This document shows positions 1 to 8,700 of a stretch of DNA of 64,000 nt, in pieces. The position numbers were made by a program, and so were the translations under genes. The stretch is taken from NCBI GenBank assembly GCA_027665725.1, contig JAQDDS010000002.1, forward strand, positions 124,001-188,000, given 5' to 3'. Every line of letters begins with the position of its first letter. Position 1 is the stretch's first letter. The DNA comes from Streptococcaceae bacterium AF77-01CM03A (lineage in GTDB: Bacteria > Bacillota > Bacilli > Lactobacillales > Streptococcaceae). Under the pieces are notes generated by a model, which was not told the DNA's origin, did no database searches, and saw only the letters and a program-made list of their open reading frames with translations.

Positions 1-1
1 A

Positions 2-433
2 CCTGTCATTGAAGCGCCTTTTGAACTCGTAGATATCGAGTATGGAAAGATTGGCAGTGACATGATTCTTAGTATTTTTGTAGACAAGCCTGAAGGAATC
101 ACCTTGAATGATACGGCAGACTTGACTGAAATTATCAGTCCTGTCCTAGATACTATCAAGCCGGATCCCTTCCCAGAACAATATTTCCTAGAAATTACCA
201 GTCCAGGATTGGAGCGTCCTTTGAAAACCAAGGAAGCAGTCGCTGGAGCGGTCGGGAAATACATCCATGTCGGGCTCTACCAAGCCATCGATAAGCAAAA
301 GGTTTTTGAAGGAACCTTATTGTCCTTTGAAGAGGACGAGTTGACAATGGAATATATGGATAAAACGCGCAAGAAAACAGTCCAAATTCCATATAACTTG
401 GTATCAAAAGCACGTTTAGCAGTAAAATTATAG
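2..433 (+). CDS. rimP: Ribosome maturation factor RimP (5' end cut off)
   Basis: RimP assists assembly of the 30S ribosomal subunit in the cytoplasm. The reading frame is open from base 2, so the start codon lies before the window; 143 residues are visible, missing probably about 15-20 N-terminal residues. An internal ATG at 62 is not the start, because the upstream codons read as typical RimP sequence ([15 protein letters not shown]). The motif [10 protein letters not shown] near the middle is characteristic of the family. It is the first visible gene of the rimP-nusA-rnpM-ylxQ-infB-rbfA cluster, a conserved Gram-positive operon. Identification is from family resemblance and gene order. Confidence 0.95.
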   Translation, partial: PVIEAPFELVDIEYGKIGSDMILSIFVDKPEGITLNDTADLTEIISPVLDTIKPDPFPEQYFLEITSPGLERPLKTKEAVAGAVGKYIHVGLYQAIDKQKVFEGTLLSFEEDELTMEYMDKTRKKTVQIPYNLVSKARLAVKL

Positions 434-475
434 AAAAGAAAGGATAGCTTTTGAGAATTCAAAAGTAAAAAGAAC

Positions 476-1612
476 ATGAGTAAAGAAATGCTAGAGGCCT
501 TCCGCATTTTGGAAGAAGACAAGGGAATCAAGAAAGAAGATATCATTGACGCAGTAGTAGAATCACTTCGTTCTGCTTACCGTAGACGCTATGGTCAATC
601 AGATAGCGTAGCTATCGACTTCAACGAAAAAACAGGTGACTTTACAGTCTACACTGTCCGCGAAGTTGTTGATGAAGTATTTGATAGCCGTTTGGAAATT
701 AGCTTAAAAGATGCTCTTGCCATTAATTCAGCCTATGAGCTTGGTGACAAAATCAAATTTGAAGAAGCACCAGGAGAGTTTGGTCGTGTAGCGGCTCAGT
801 CTGCGAAACAAACCATCATGGAAAAAATGCGCAAGCAAACACGTGCCATTACCTACAATACATACAAAGAACATGAACAAGAAATCATGTCAGGTACAGT
901 AGAACGCTTTGACAACCGTTTCATCTATGTCAACCTTGGCAGCATCGAAGCTCAATTGTCAAAACAAGACCAAATTCCTGGAGAAGTTTTTGCTTCTCAT
1001 GATCGTATCGAAGTCTATGTTTACAAAGTGGAAGACAACCCTCGTGGAGTTAACGTCTTTGTTAGCCGTAGCCATCCAGAAATGATCAAACGTTTGATGG
1101 AACAAGAAATTCCAGAAGTATACGATGGAACTGTTGAAATCATGAGTGTGGCTCGTGAAGCGGGTGACCGTACCAAGGTTGCAGTTCGTAGTCACAATCC
1201 AAATGTGGATGCTATCGGAACAATCGTTGGTCGCGGTGGTGCAAACATTAAGAAAATCACAAGCAAATTCCACCCAGCTCGCTACGATGCTAAGAGCGAC
1301 CGCATGGTACCTGTAGAAGAAAATATCGATGTTATCGAGTGGGTAGCAGATCCAGCTGAGTTTATTTACAATGCTATTGCTCCTGCTGAAGTTGACCAAG
1401 TTATCTTTGATGAAAATGACAGCAAACGTGCCTTGGTCGTTGTGCCAGATAACAAACTATCTCTTGCAATCGGTCGTCGTGGACAAAATGTTCGCTTGGC
1501 AGCTCACTTGACTGGATACCGTATCGATATCAAGTCTGCAAGTGAATTTGAAGCTATGGAAGAAGCAGGTCAAGTTGATTTCGCTGACACAGACGAATTG
1601 ACTGAAGAATAA
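476..1612 (+). CDS. nusA: Transcription elongation/termination factor NusA
   Basis: NusA binds RNA polymerase and nascent RNA and modulates pausing, termination and antitermination. The 378-residue protein has an N-terminal polymerase-binding domain, an S1 domain at about 135-200 and two KH domains (GxxG-type loops VGRGGAN near 255 and IGRRGQN near 335). It ends in an acidic tail without the extra C-terminal repeats of enterobacterial NusA, as is usual in Firmicutes. It lies 42 bases after rimP. The stretch from 434 to 475 holds a ribosome-binding region but no clear terminator, so cotranscription with rimP is likely. Confidence 0.97.
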   Translation: MSKEMLEAFRILEEDKGIKKEDIIDAVVESLRSAYRRRYGQSDSVAIDFNEKTGDFTVYTVREVVDEVFDSRLEISLKDALAINSAYELGDKIKFEEAPGEFGRVAAQSAKQTIMEKMRKQTRAITYNTYKEHEQEIMSGTVERFDNRFIYVNLGSIEAQLSKQDQIPGEVFASHDRIEVYVYKVEDNPRGVNVFVSRSHPEMIKRLMEQEIPEVYDGTVEIMSVAREAGDRTKVAVRSHNPNVDAIGTIVGRGGANIKKITSKFHPARYDAKSDRMVPVEENIDVIEWVADPAEFIYNAIAPAEVDQVIFDENDSKRALVVVPDNKLSLAIGRRGQNVRLAAHLTGYRIDIKSASEFEAMEEAGQVDFADTDELTEE

Positions 1613-1633
1613 AAGCTGCAAGAGGAGGGAAAG

Positions 1634-1927
1634 ATGAAAACAAGAAAAATCCCTTTGCGCAAGTCTGTTGTTTCTAACGAAGTGATCGATAAGCGAGATT
1701 TACTTCGTATTGTCAAGAACAAAGAAGGTGAGGTCTTTATCGACCCGACAGGCAAGGCTAATGGCCGGGGCGCTTATATCAAGCTAGACAATGCAGAAGC
1801 CTTAGAGGCAAAAAAGAAAAAAGTCTTTAACCGTAGCTTTAATATGGAAGTTGAAGAAAGCTTTTATGACGAGTTGATCGCCTATGTTGATCACAAAGTA
1901 AAAAGAAGAGAGTTAGGACTTGAATAA
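1634..1927 (+). CDS. rnpM: YlxR family protein, RNase P modulator RnpM
   Basis: This small basic protein (97 residues) belongs to the YlxR family, members of which bind RNA; in Bacillus subtilis the homologue has been linked to RNase P (RnpM). The family signature is visible: RKIPLRKSVVSNE at the N-terminus, DLLRIVKNKEG, and the GRGAYI motif at about residue 47. The Cys residues many relatives carry after the first RK are replaced by Leu/Ser here. A strong GAGGAGGG Shine-Dalgarno precedes ATG 1634. The stop overlaps the start of ylxQ by 8 bases, implying translational coupling. Confidence 0.9.
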   Translation: MKTRKIPLRKSVVSNEVIDKRDLLRIVKNKEGEVFIDPTGKANGRGAYIKLDNAEALEAKKKKVFNRSFNMEVEESFYDELIAYVDHKVKRRELGLE

Positions 1928-2219
1928 GCAAAAAGTAAGTAATCTCTTGGGATTGGCTCAGCGAGCGGGGAAAATCATCTCGGGTGAAGAAATGGTTGTC
2001 AAAGCCATTCAAGACCGGAAAGTTAAATTGGTATTTCTAGCTCATGATGCTAGCCCAAATCTAACCAAGAAGATTCAGGATAAAAGCCACTATTATCAAG
2101 TAGAAGTTATTACCGTGTTTTCAACACTGGAATTAAGCATAGCAGTCGGAAAATCGAGAAAGGTTCTGGCTGTAACAGATGCTGGATTTACAAAGAAAAT
2201 GAGGTCTCTTATGGAATAG
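1920..2219 (+). CDS. ylxQ: YlxQ, L7Ae/L30e-family putative RNA-binding protein
   Basis: The 99-residue protein has the L7Ae/L30e/S12e fold signature: [17 protein letters not shown] at the N-terminus and [12 protein letters not shown] in the middle. Family members bind kink-turn RNAs, but the target of YlxQ is not settled. Translation starts at a TTG (1920) overlapping the rnpM stop region by 8 bases, an arrangement typical of this operon. The gene ends 16 bases before infB and shares its transcript. Function beyond RNA binding is inference. Confidence 0.88.
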   Translation: MNKQKVSNLLGLAQRAGKIISGEEMVVKAIQDRKVKLVFLAHDASPNLTKKIQDKSHYYQVEVITVFSTLELSIAVGKSRKVLAVTDAGFTKKMRSLME

Positions 2220-2235
2220 AAGAGGAGGACATGAT

Positions 2236-5004
2236 TTGTCTAAGAAAAGATTGTACGAAATCGCAAAAGAACTTGGAAAAGAAAGTAAGGAAGTTGTAGC
2301 GCGTGCAAAAGAGTTGGGCTTGGAAGTAAAGAGCCACTCGTCAAGCGTTGAAGCAGATGCTGCTGAAAAAATTATAGCTAGCTTTAAGCCTGCTGCTCCT
2401 AAGGCAGAGGCAAAAGCAAGTGTAGAAAAGAAAGTTGAAAAGCCTGCATCAGCTAAACCAGTTGTCGCTAAGGAAGAAAGCAAACCAGCTACACCTGCAG
2501 CTTCTAAGGAAGAAAAAGTTGTAGCTGCAAGACCGCAGAGTCGAAACTTTAAGGCGGAACGTGAAGCGCGTGCCAAAGAGCAAGCGGAACGACGCAAGCA
2601 AAACAAGGGTAACAACCGCGATCAACAACAAAACGGTAACCGTCAAAAGAACGATAACCGTAATGGTGGGAAACCTGGTCAAGGGAACCGTGACAATCGT
2701 CGTTTTAACGACCAAGGGAAGAAACCACAAGGCCAAGGAAATCGAGGCAATGATTATCGCCAACAAGCTGATAATCGTCCCAACCAAGCTGGTCCTCGTA
2801 TTGACTTTAAAGCTCGAGCAGCAGCTCTGAAGGCTGAGCAAAATGCAGAATACGCACGCTCAAGCGAGGAACGCTTCAAACAGTCTCAAGTTGCCAAAGA
2901 AGCCTTGGCTCAAGCTAATAAACGCAAGGAGCCAGAAGAAATCTTTGAGGAAGCTGCTAAACTAGCTGAACAAACTCAGCCTGTGGTTGAAGTAGCTCCT
3001 GTAGCCAAAGAGGCTGTAGTGGATACACGTCGTAAAAAGCAAGCTCGACCAGACAAAGATCGTGATGATTACGATCATGAGGAAGATGGTCCTAGAAAAC
3101 AACAAAAGAATCGAAGTAGTCAGAATCAAGTGAGAAATCAAAGAAATAGTAACTGGAATAACAATAAGAAAAATAAAAAAGGCAATAAACAAAATAACCG
3201 TAATCAGACTCCAAAACCTGTTACAGAGCGTAAATTCCATGAATTGCCAACAGAATTTGAATATACAGATGGTATGGCTGTTGCGGAAATCGCAAAACGT
3301 ATCAAACGTGAACCAGCTGAGATTGTTAAGAAACTATTTATGATGGGCGTTATGGCCACTCAAAACCAATCTTTGGATGGAGAAACAATCGAACTCCTCA
3401 TGGTTGATTATGGAATTGAAGCTAAACAAAAGGTAGAAGTGGACAATGCGGATATCGAACGTTTCTTCGTAGAAGATGGATATCTAAATGAAGACAAGTT
3501 GGTTGAACGTCCACCAGTTGTAACTATCATGGGACACGTTGACCATGGTAAAACAACCCTTTTGGATACCCTACGTAATTCTCGTGTCGCTACAGGAGAG
3601 GCAGGTGGTATCACTCAGCATATTGGTGCCTACCAGATTGAGGAAAATGGTAAGAAGATTACCTTCCTTGATACACCAGGACACGCGGCCTTTACTTCTA
3701 TGCGTGCACGTGGTGCCTCTGTTACCGATATTACGATCTTGGTCGTAGCGGCAGATGACGGGGTTATGCCTCAAACTATCGAAGCCATCAACCACTCAAA
3801 AGCAGCTAATGTTCCAATCATCGTTGCTATTAACAAGATTGATAAACCAGGTGCCAACCCAGAACGCGTTATCGGCGAATTGGCTGAACACGGTGTTATG
3901 TCAACAGCTTGGGGTGGAGATTCTGAGTTTGTAGAAATCTCAGCTAAATTCAACCAAAATATCGATGAACTCTTGGAAACTGTTCTTCTTGTAGCTGAAA
4001 TCCAAGAACTCAAAGCAGACCCAACAGTTCGCGCCATCGGTACCGTTATCGAAGCACGTTTGGATAAAGGAAAAGGTGCGGTTGCAACCCTTCTTGTTCA
4101 ACAAGGTACCTTGAATGTTCAAGACCCAATCGTTGTTGGTAATACTTTCGGACGTGTCCGTGCCATGACCAATGACCTTGGACGTCGTGTTAAGGTTGCA
4201 GGACCATCAACACCAGTATCTATTACAGGTTTGAACGAAGCACCGATGGCGGGTGATCACTTTGCTGTATACGAAGATGAAAAATCTGCTCGTGCAGCTG
4301 GTGAAGAACGTGCCAAACGTGCTCTTATGAAACAACGTCAAGCTACACAGCGTGTAAGTCTTGAAAACCTCTTTGATACTCTTAAAGCAGGTGAACTCAA
4401 GTCTGTTAACGTCATCATCAAAGCCGACGTACAAGGTTCAGTTGAAGCCCTTTCTGCCTCACTACAAAAGATTGATGTCGAAGGTGTAAAAGTTACCATC
4501 GTCCACTCAGCAGTTGGTGCTATCAACGAATCTGACGTGACTCTTGCTGAAGCTTCAAATGCCTTTATCGTTGGTTTCAACGTACGTCCTACACCACAAG
4601 CTCGCCAACAAGCAGAAGCAGACGATGTAGAAATCCGTCTCCACAGCATCATCTACAAGGTTATCGAAGAGATGGAAGAAGCCATGAAAGGTATGCTTGA
4701 TCCAGAATTTGAAGAAAAAGTTATCGGTGAAGCGATTATCCGTGAAACCTTCAAAGTGTCTAAAGTCGGAACAATCGGTGGATTTATGGTTACTAGCGGT
4801 AAAGTTACCCGTGACTCTAAAGTCCGTGTTATTCGTGACGGTGTCGTTATTTACGATGGTGAACTTGCAAGCTTGAAACATTATAAAGATGACGTCAAAG
4901 AAGTTACAAACGGCCGTGAAGGTGGTCTCATGATTGATGGCTACAATGATATCAAGATGGATGATGTGATTGAGGCCTATGTCATGGAAGAAATTAAACG
5001 CTAA
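2236..5004 (+). CDS. infB: Translation initiation factor IF-2
   Basis: IF-2 is the GTPase that delivers initiator tRNA to the ribosome. The 922 residues comprise an N-terminal IF2N domain (1-55, [17 protein letters not shown]), a long disordered linker rich in Lys, Gln, Asn and Arg (about 60-330), a second IF2N region, and the G domain. The P-loop [12 protein letters not shown] is at about 433, followed by DTPGHAAF and NKID, then the C-terminal fMet-tRNA-binding domains. I chose the TTG at 2236, seven bases after GGAGGA. An ATG at 2231 is out of frame. The low-complexity linker generates many spurious open frames on both strands. Confidence 0.97.
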   Translation: MSKKRLYEIAKELGKESKEVVARAKELGLEVKSHSSSVEADAAEKIIASFKPAAPKAEAKASVEKKVEKPASAKPVVAKEESKPATPAASKEEKVVAARPQSRNFKAEREARAKEQAERRKQNKGNNRDQQQNGNRQKNDNRNGGKPGQGNRDNRRFNDQGKKPQGQGNRGNDYRQQADNRPNQAGPRIDFKARAAALKAEQNAEYARSSEERFKQSQVAKEALAQANKRKEPEEIFEEAAKLAEQTQPVVEVAPVAKEAVVDTRRKKQARPDKDRDDYDHEEDGPRKQQKNRSSQNQVRNQRNSNWNNNKKNKKGNKQNNRNQTPKPVTERKFHELPTEFEYTDGMAVAEIAKRIKREPAEIVKKLFMMGVMATQNQSLDGETIELLMVDYGIEAKQKVEVDNADIERFFVEDGYLNEDKLVERPPVVTIMGHVDHGKTTLLDTLRNSRVATGEAGGITQHIGAYQIEENGKKITFLDTPGHAAFTSMRARGASVTDITILVVAADDGVMPQTIEAINHSKAANVPIIVAINKIDKPGANPERVIGELAEHGVMSTAWGGDSEFVEISAKFNQNIDELLETVLLVAEIQELKADPTVRAIGTVIEARLDKGKGAVATLLVQQGTLNVQDPIVVGNTFGRVRAMTNDLGRRVKVAGPSTPVSITGLNEAPMAGDHFAVYEDEKSARAAGEERAKRALMKQRQATQRVSLENLFDTLKAGELKSVNVIIKADVQGSVEALSASLQKIDVEGVKVTIVHSAVGAINESDVTLAEASNAFIVGFNVRPTPQARQQAEADDVEIRLHSIIYKVIEEMEEAMKGMLDPEFEEKVIGEAIIRETFKVSKVGTIGGFMVTSGKVTRDSKVRVIRDGVVIYDGELASLKHYKDDVKEVTNGREGGLMIDGYNDIKMDDVIEAYVMEEIKR

Positions 5005-5063
5005 GATTTTTGCTCCTTTCTTAAGTGATGTGGGACGCAAGCAAACCCAAGGTTTCATTGCTT

Positions 5064-5180
5064 ATTTTTGAGCCTAGAGTCTCAAAAATCCCCAGTGATT
5101 GAACTGAATTATCAGCCCAATCACTTTCACCACGGCGAAAGAAGCGGATGATTTCAAATTGAACTTCGTTTCAATTTGAA
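5064..5180. repeat. Cluster of short inverted repeats between infB and rbfA
   Basis: Three perfect hairpins follow one another: arms 5064-5072/5081-5089 (9 bp), 5094-5101/5118-5125 (8 bp) and 5153-5163/5170-5180 (11 bp, TTCAAATTGAA with its complement, 6-nt spacer). None has a U-run, so they are not ordinary terminators. They fill most of the 249-bp gap between infB and rbfA. Their function is unknown; RNA processing or stability sites in the long operon transcript are possible. Confidence 0.6.
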
Positions 5181-5203
5181 TTAAAATCAATAAGTTTAAA
5201 AAT

Positions 5204-5229
5204 AGCTAGGTCTGCTGGCCTAGCTTTTG
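5204..5229 (+). terminator. Rho-independent terminator-like hairpin after infB
   Basis: The arms AGCTAGG (5204-5210) and CCTAGCT (5219-5225) pair perfectly around an 8-nt loop and are followed by TTTT. The T-run is short, so it may attenuate rather than block transcription into rbfA, 25 bases downstream. Confidence 0.6.
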
Positions 5230-5253
5230 ATTCAATAGAGAGGAAGGAATAGC

Positions 5254-5604
5254 ATGGGAAATCATTTCCGTACGGATCGTGTAGGCATGGAAATCAAACG
5301 CGAAGTCAATGAGATTTTGCAAAAGAAAGTCCGTGATCCCCGTGTCCAAGGTGTGACCATCACAGATGTTCAGATGCTAGGTGACTTATCTGTAGCTAAG
5401 GTTTACTACACCATTTTGAGTAATCTTGCTTCAGATAATCAAAAGGCCCAAATTGGCCTTGAAAAAGCAACCGGAACTATCAAACGTGAGCTTGGTCACA
5501 ATTTGAAATTGTATAAAATTCCAGACTTGACCTTCGTCAAAGACGAATCCATCGAGTATGGAAACAAGATTGACGAAATGTTACGCAATCTGGATAAGAA
5601 ATAA
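5254..5604 (+). CDS. rbfA: 30S ribosome-binding factor RbfA
   Basis: RbfA is a cold-shock-associated factor that binds the immature 30S subunit near the 5' end of 16S rRNA and aids its maturation. The 116-residue protein has the usual size and the KH-like family motifs: [17 protein letters not shown] at the N-terminus, [15 protein letters not shown] near 25-40 and the C-terminal [21 protein letters not shown] precedes ATG 5254. It closes the nusA-infB operon but is separated from infB by a hairpin-rich gap and a terminator-like stem, so it may also have its own expression level. Confidence 0.96.
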   Translation: MGNHFRTDRVGMEIKREVNEILQKKVRDPRVQGVTITDVQMLGDLSVAKVYYTILSNLASDNQKAQIGLEKATGTIKRELGHNLKLYKIPDLTFVKDESIEYGNKIDEMLRNLDKK

Positions 5605-5605
5605 G

Positions 5606-5629
5606 AAAGGGGGGCAACCCTCTTTTTTG
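5606..5629 (+). terminator. Terminator of the nusA-infB-rbfA operon
   Basis: AAAGGGGG (5606-5613) pairs with CCCTCTTT (5618-5625), with one G-U pair, around a GCAA tetraloop and runs into a T6 tract. It begins immediately after the rbfA stop. Confidence 0.85.
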
Positions 5630-5750
5630 TTACTTTAAACATGATGATAGATTAATTAGCTGCCCTTCTTAAAAGTCGGTTAAAAAAATGTATAAATCTA
5701 TAATAGTATGATATGATAAAGCTTAACTTGAATATAAAATGGAGATATAG

Positions 5751-6530
5751 ATGGCTAAACAAGATATAGCTATAAAAGTTTTACAACAAGTTGTAAAGCT
5801 TCCTGTCGTGAAAGTAAATAGAGAAAAATTTTTAGTGGAGAAGTTCTCTAAAGAATTAGATAAGAAGGATATTGCCAAATTGTTAGAACAAGGTCCTCCT
5901 TCATTATTACCCCAAGAAACCTTAGATAGGGTAGCTAGGTCCTGCATAAAGGATAATGTTTTACGTGCAAGTGGAACATCTGTTCTAGCAGGTCTACCTG
6001 GAGGTATTCTAATGGCGCTTACTATTCCAACGGATGTAGCTCAGTTTTATGCTTTTTCCTTGAAATTAGCCCAAGAATTGGGATATATTTATGGATTTAA
6101 TGATCTTTGGGCATCAAGAAATGACTTAAGTGAAGAAGCTAAAAACACACTATTACTTTATCTAGGGGTCATGCTTGGGGTAAACGGAGCGGGTGCCTTA
6201 CTTCGTTCTGGTGGTGTTACAGTCGCTAAACATGTAATGACCACAGTACCTCAGAAAGCCGTAGCCAAAGCTGGCTGGTACCCTATTTTAAAAAAAGTTA
6301 TGAAAATTTTTGGGGTTACTCTTACAAGGAGAGGCTTGGCAAAGGGAATGGGAAAAGCGATTCCTATTCTAGGTGGGGTTATTTCAGGGGGATTAACCTA
6401 TGCGACTATGAAACCCATGGGCGAAAGATTGCAAAAAGAATTATCCAAATTAGTGAACTATTCTGAAGTGCAATATCAAAATGATATAGCAATTATTCGA
6501 AAAGAGGCTGAGAGAATCGAAGCTGACTGA
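5751..6530 (+). CDS. EcsC-like family protein of unknown function
   Basis: The 259-residue protein resembles the EcsC family. A glycine-rich segment (LAGLPGGILMALTIPTDVAQ, about 80-100) is followed by FYAFSLKLAQELGYIYGF, the pattern that family shows. Two further Gly/Ala-rich stretches (about 142-160 and 200-222) could associate with membrane. EcsC itself is a poorly understood partner of an ABC transporter in Bacillus; no transporter genes are adjacent here. The gene stands alone between two terminators and has A/T-rich promoter-like sequence before it (5690-5715). The family call is moderate; the function is unknown. Confidence 0.6.
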   Translation: MAKQDIAIKVLQQVVKLPVVKVNREKFLVEKFSKELDKKDIAKLLEQGPPSLLPQETLDRVARSCIKDNVLRASGTSVLAGLPGGILMALTIPTDVAQFYAFSLKLAQELGYIYGFNDLWASRNDLSEEAKNTLLLYLGVMLGVNGAGALLRSGGVTVAKHVMTTVPQKAVAKAGWYPILKKVMKIFGVTLTRRGLAKGMGKAIPILGGVISGGLTYATMKPMGERLQKELSKLVNYSEVQYQNDIAIIRKEAERIEAD

Positions 6531-6537
6531 TATGAAG

Positions 6538-6569
6538 AAACTAGCAAGTCTTGTGTTGCTAGTTTTTTT
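6538..6569 (+). terminator. Terminator after the EcsC-like gene
   Basis: AAACTAGCAA (6538-6547) pairs perfectly with TTGCTAGTTT (6556-6565), and the stem runs into a T7 tract. Confidence 0.88.
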
Positions 6570-6586
6570 AATCCCATTCCTTATGG

Positions 6587-6592
6587 TATAAT
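6587..6592 (+). promoter_or_regulatory. Extended -10 promoter for the DUF1858/DUF438 genes
   Basis: TATAAT is preceded by TGG, giving the extended -10 form TGnTATAAT, 42 bases before the DUF1858 start. No good -35 box is apparent because the upstream region is the preceding terminator. Confidence 0.65.
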
Positions 6593-6634
6593 AAAAACAG
6601 TTAAATGATTAGAAATAGACTCATGGAGGTTCTC

Positions 6635-6868
6635 ATGGACAATATAATCGATGTATCAATTCCCGTTGCGGAAGTGGTGGATAAACATCCAGAAGTTTTA
6701 GATATTTTGGTTGAGCTTGGTTTTAAACCTCTTGCAAATCCCTTGATGCGTAATACTGTAGGGCGAAAAGTATCGCTCAAACAAGGATCGAAGCTTGAAG
6801 GGACTCCTATGGATAAGATTGTGCGTACGCTTGAAGCAAATGGTTACGAAGTGATCGGGTTAGACTAA
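6635..6868 (+). CDS. DUF1858 domain protein
   Basis: The 77-residue protein consists of a single DUF1858 domain (DVSIPVAEVVDKHPEVLDILVELGF, then a conserved LMRNTVGRKVSL). I chose ATG 6635 because GGAGGT lies four bases upstream; an earlier ATG at 6605 would place that Shine-Dalgarno inside the gene. Domains of this type resemble the N-terminal domain of ScdA/Ric iron-sulphur repair proteins, which is fused to hemerythrin, but the Cys found there is absent here. Its stop overlaps the next start (TAATG), so it is almost certainly cotranslated with the hemerythrin/PAS protein. Confidence 0.8.
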   Translation: MDNIIDVSIPVAEVVDKHPEVLDILVELGFKPLANPLMRNTVGRKVSLKQGSKLEGTPMDKIVRTLEANGYEVIGLD

Positions 6869-8202
6869 TGACAGATGAACGTATTCATATCCTGCGGGAT
6901 ATTTTATTAGAATTGCATAATGGAGCCTCTCCGGAATCCGTTCAGGAACGATTTGATGCTACTTTTACAGGTGTATCTGCTATTGAGATTTCTCTTATGG
7001 AGCACGAGTTGATGAACTCTGACTCAGGCGTTACCTTTGAAGATGTCATGGAACTCTGTGATGTGCATGCTAATCTTTTTAAAAATGCTGTTAAGGGCGT
7101 AGAAGTTGAAGATACCGAACATCCTGGTCATCCTGTGCGTGTCTTTAAGGATGAAAATCTAGCTCTCCGTGCTGCCTTGATTCGGGTTCGTAGATTGCTC
7201 TCGACTTATGAATCTGTGGACGATGAGGAAATGCTGGTTGAAATGCGCAAAGGCTTGGTACGTCAGATGGGGCTTGTTGGTCAATTTGATATTCACTACC
7301 AGCGCAAGGAAGAGCTCTTCTTTCCTATTATGGAACGTTATGGCCATGATTCACCTCCCAAAGTTATGTGGGGAGTGGATGATCAGATTAGGGATCTCTT
7401 TCAAACAGCCTTAGTGGCAACTAAGTCGCTCCCAGAAGTGCCAATTTCCACCGTAAAGGAAGCTTTTGAAACTTTTGCGACAGAGTTTGAAAGTATGATT
7501 TTTAAGGAAGAATCAATCCTTCTCATGATTCTGCTTGATTCCTTTACCCAGGATGACTGGATTCAGATTGCTGAGGAAAGTGATGCCTATGGCTATGCTA
7601 TTATCCGTCCGTCTGAGAAATGGGTTCCTGAACGTCAACCTTTTGTTGAGGAGAAAAGTGTAGAAGAACCAACTCAGCTAGAAACTGTAGATGGACAAGT
7701 TCAGCAAGTGATCGATACACCAGAAGGTCAGTTTACTATCACCTTTACACCAAAGGAAAAGGAAACGGTGCTAGATCGCAATAGCCAACAGGCTTTTGGC
7801 AATGGTTATCTATCAGTTGAACAGGCGAATCTTATCCTTAATCATTTGCCGATGGAGATTACCTTTGTTAATAAGGATGATATTTTCCAGTATTATAATG
7901 ACAATACTCCAGCGGATGAAATGATTTTCAAGCGAACACCATCTCAGGTTGGACGAAATGTCGAACTATGCCATCCACCAAAATATTTGGATAAAGTCAA
8001 AACGATTATGCAAGGTCTTCGTGAGGGGAAAAAAGACAAGTACGAGATGTGGTTCAAGTCAGAGTCGCGAGGCAAGTTTGTCCACATCACCTATGCTGCA
8101 GTACACGATGAAAACGGGGAATTCCAAGGCGTGCTAGAGTATGTTCAGGATATCCAGCCCTACCGTGAGATTGATACAGACTTTTTCCGAGGATTAGAAT
8201 AA
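6868..8202 (+). CDS. DUF438 / hemerythrin-like / PAS domain protein
   Basis: The 444 residues contain an N-terminal DUF438 domain (about 1-65), a hemerythrin-like HHE region (about 70-240) and a C-terminal PAS domain (about 315-440, beginning LSVEQANLILNHLPMEITFVNKDD). Candidate metal ligands in the hemerythrin region are HANLF, HPGHP and HYQRKEELFFPIME. This architecture suggests a cytoplasmic sensor or binder of oxygen, NO or iron. There is no kinase, cyclase or DNA-binding output domain, so it may act through its overlapping neighbour DUF1858. The functional role is inference; the domain calls are fairly firm. Confidence 0.82.
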   Translation: MTDERIHILRDILLELHNGASPESVQERFDATFTGVSAIEISLMEHELMNSDSGVTFEDVMELCDVHANLFKNAVKGVEVEDTEHPGHPVRVFKDENLALRAALIRVRRLLSTYESVDDEEMLVEMRKGLVRQMGLVGQFDIHYQRKEELFFPIMERYGHDSPPKVMWGVDDQIRDLFQTALVATKSLPEVPISTVKEAFETFATEFESMIFKEESILLMILLDSFTQDDWIQIAEESDAYGYAIIRPSEKWVPERQPFVEEKSVEEPTQLETVDGQVQQVIDTPEGQFTITFTPKEKETVLDRNSQQAFGNGYLSVEQANLILNHLPMEITFVNKDDIFQYYNDNTPADEMIFKRTPSQVGRNVELCHPPKYLDKVKTIMQGLREGKKDKYEMWFKSESRGKFVHITYAAVHDENGEFQGVLEYVQDIQPYREIDTDFFRGLE

Positions 8203-8211
8203 GGAGAAAAA

Positions 8212-8466
8212 ATGAGTTACGAGCAAGAATTTATGAAGGAATTTGAAGCCTGGGTTAATACCCAAATCATGATTAATGAGATGGCCTTCAAAGAAAGTCA
8301 AAAGGTCTATGAAGAAGATCAAGATGAACGTGCTAAGGATGCCATGATTCGCTACGAAAGTCGCTTGGACGCCTACCAGTTCTTACTAGGTAAGTTTGAA
8401 AACTTCAAGGCAGGCAAGGGATTCCATGATTTACCAGAAGGTTTGTTTGGCGAGAGAAATTATTAA
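8212..8466 (+). CDS. DUF1912 family protein
   Basis: This 84-residue acidic, helical protein (MSYEQEFMKEFEAWVNTQ..., ending LPEGLFGERNY) matches the streptococcal DUF1912 family as I recall it; the function is unknown. AAGGAGA precedes the ATG by 4 bases and it starts 9 bases after the DUF438 gene, so it is likely the last gene of that transcript. A 177-bp structured repeat follows and may serve as the 3' end of the mRNA. Confidence 0.8.
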   Translation: MSYEQEFMKEFEAWVNTQIMINEMAFKESQKVYEEDQDERAKDAMIRYESRLDAYQFLLGKFENFKAGKGFHDLPEGLFGERNY

Positions 8467-8486
8467 TGTTTAGAAATTAGAAAGGG

Positions 8487-8663
8487 GGCTGGGACAAAAG
8501 TCCTAGCCTCTCAATTGTCTTTGGATTGTCGAGCAAGACGCAGTGTTGAGTGGGCTCTACTACGCTGATTTCATCAGCTTTTACAGCCCTACTCAACTGT
8601 GCGGAGGCGGGACGACGAAATCGAATTCTAACGAATTACCGATTTCTGTCCCACTCTCTTTTT
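8487..8663. repeat. 177-bp structured intergenic repeat, copy 1
   Basis: This sequence recurs at 11224-11401 with three substitutions and one single-base indel. It begins GGCTGGGACAAAAGTCC, ends with CTGTCCCA plus a T-rich tract, and so has complementary ends. Inside is a long imperfect stem: GTTGAGTGGGCT near 8544 pairs with AGCCCTACTCAAC near 8585, enclosing the palindrome GCTGATTTCATCAGC. It follows the DUF1912 gene. Similar GGCTGGGAC... elements are, to my knowledge, scattered in intergenic regions of streptococci; this may be a non-autonomous repeat doubling as a terminator. Confidence 0.85.
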
Positions 8664-8665
8664 CA

Positions 8666-8694
8666 TTGTTCCTTGAGCCTTTTTGTGTTACAAT
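8666..8694 (+). promoter_or_regulatory. Promoter placing the transcript start at or near the DUF4651 AUG
   Basis: TTGTTC (8666-8671), a 17-bp spacer and TACAAT (8689-8694) with an upstream TG at 8686-8687 form an extended -10 promoter. The ATG at 8701 lies 7 bases after the -10 box, exactly where transcription should begin. Confidence 0.7.
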
Positions 8695-8700
8695 GTTAGC

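Noticed and set aside
2133..3240. Long open frames on the minus strand and in other plus frames opposite the infB N-terminal region
   Set aside because: They are by-products of the Lys/Gln/Asn/Arg-rich linker of IF-2, have no ribosome-binding sites and translate to low-complexity hydrophobic runs.
8683..8700. TTG start extending DUF4651 by six residues
   Set aside because: These codons are the -10 promoter element itself.
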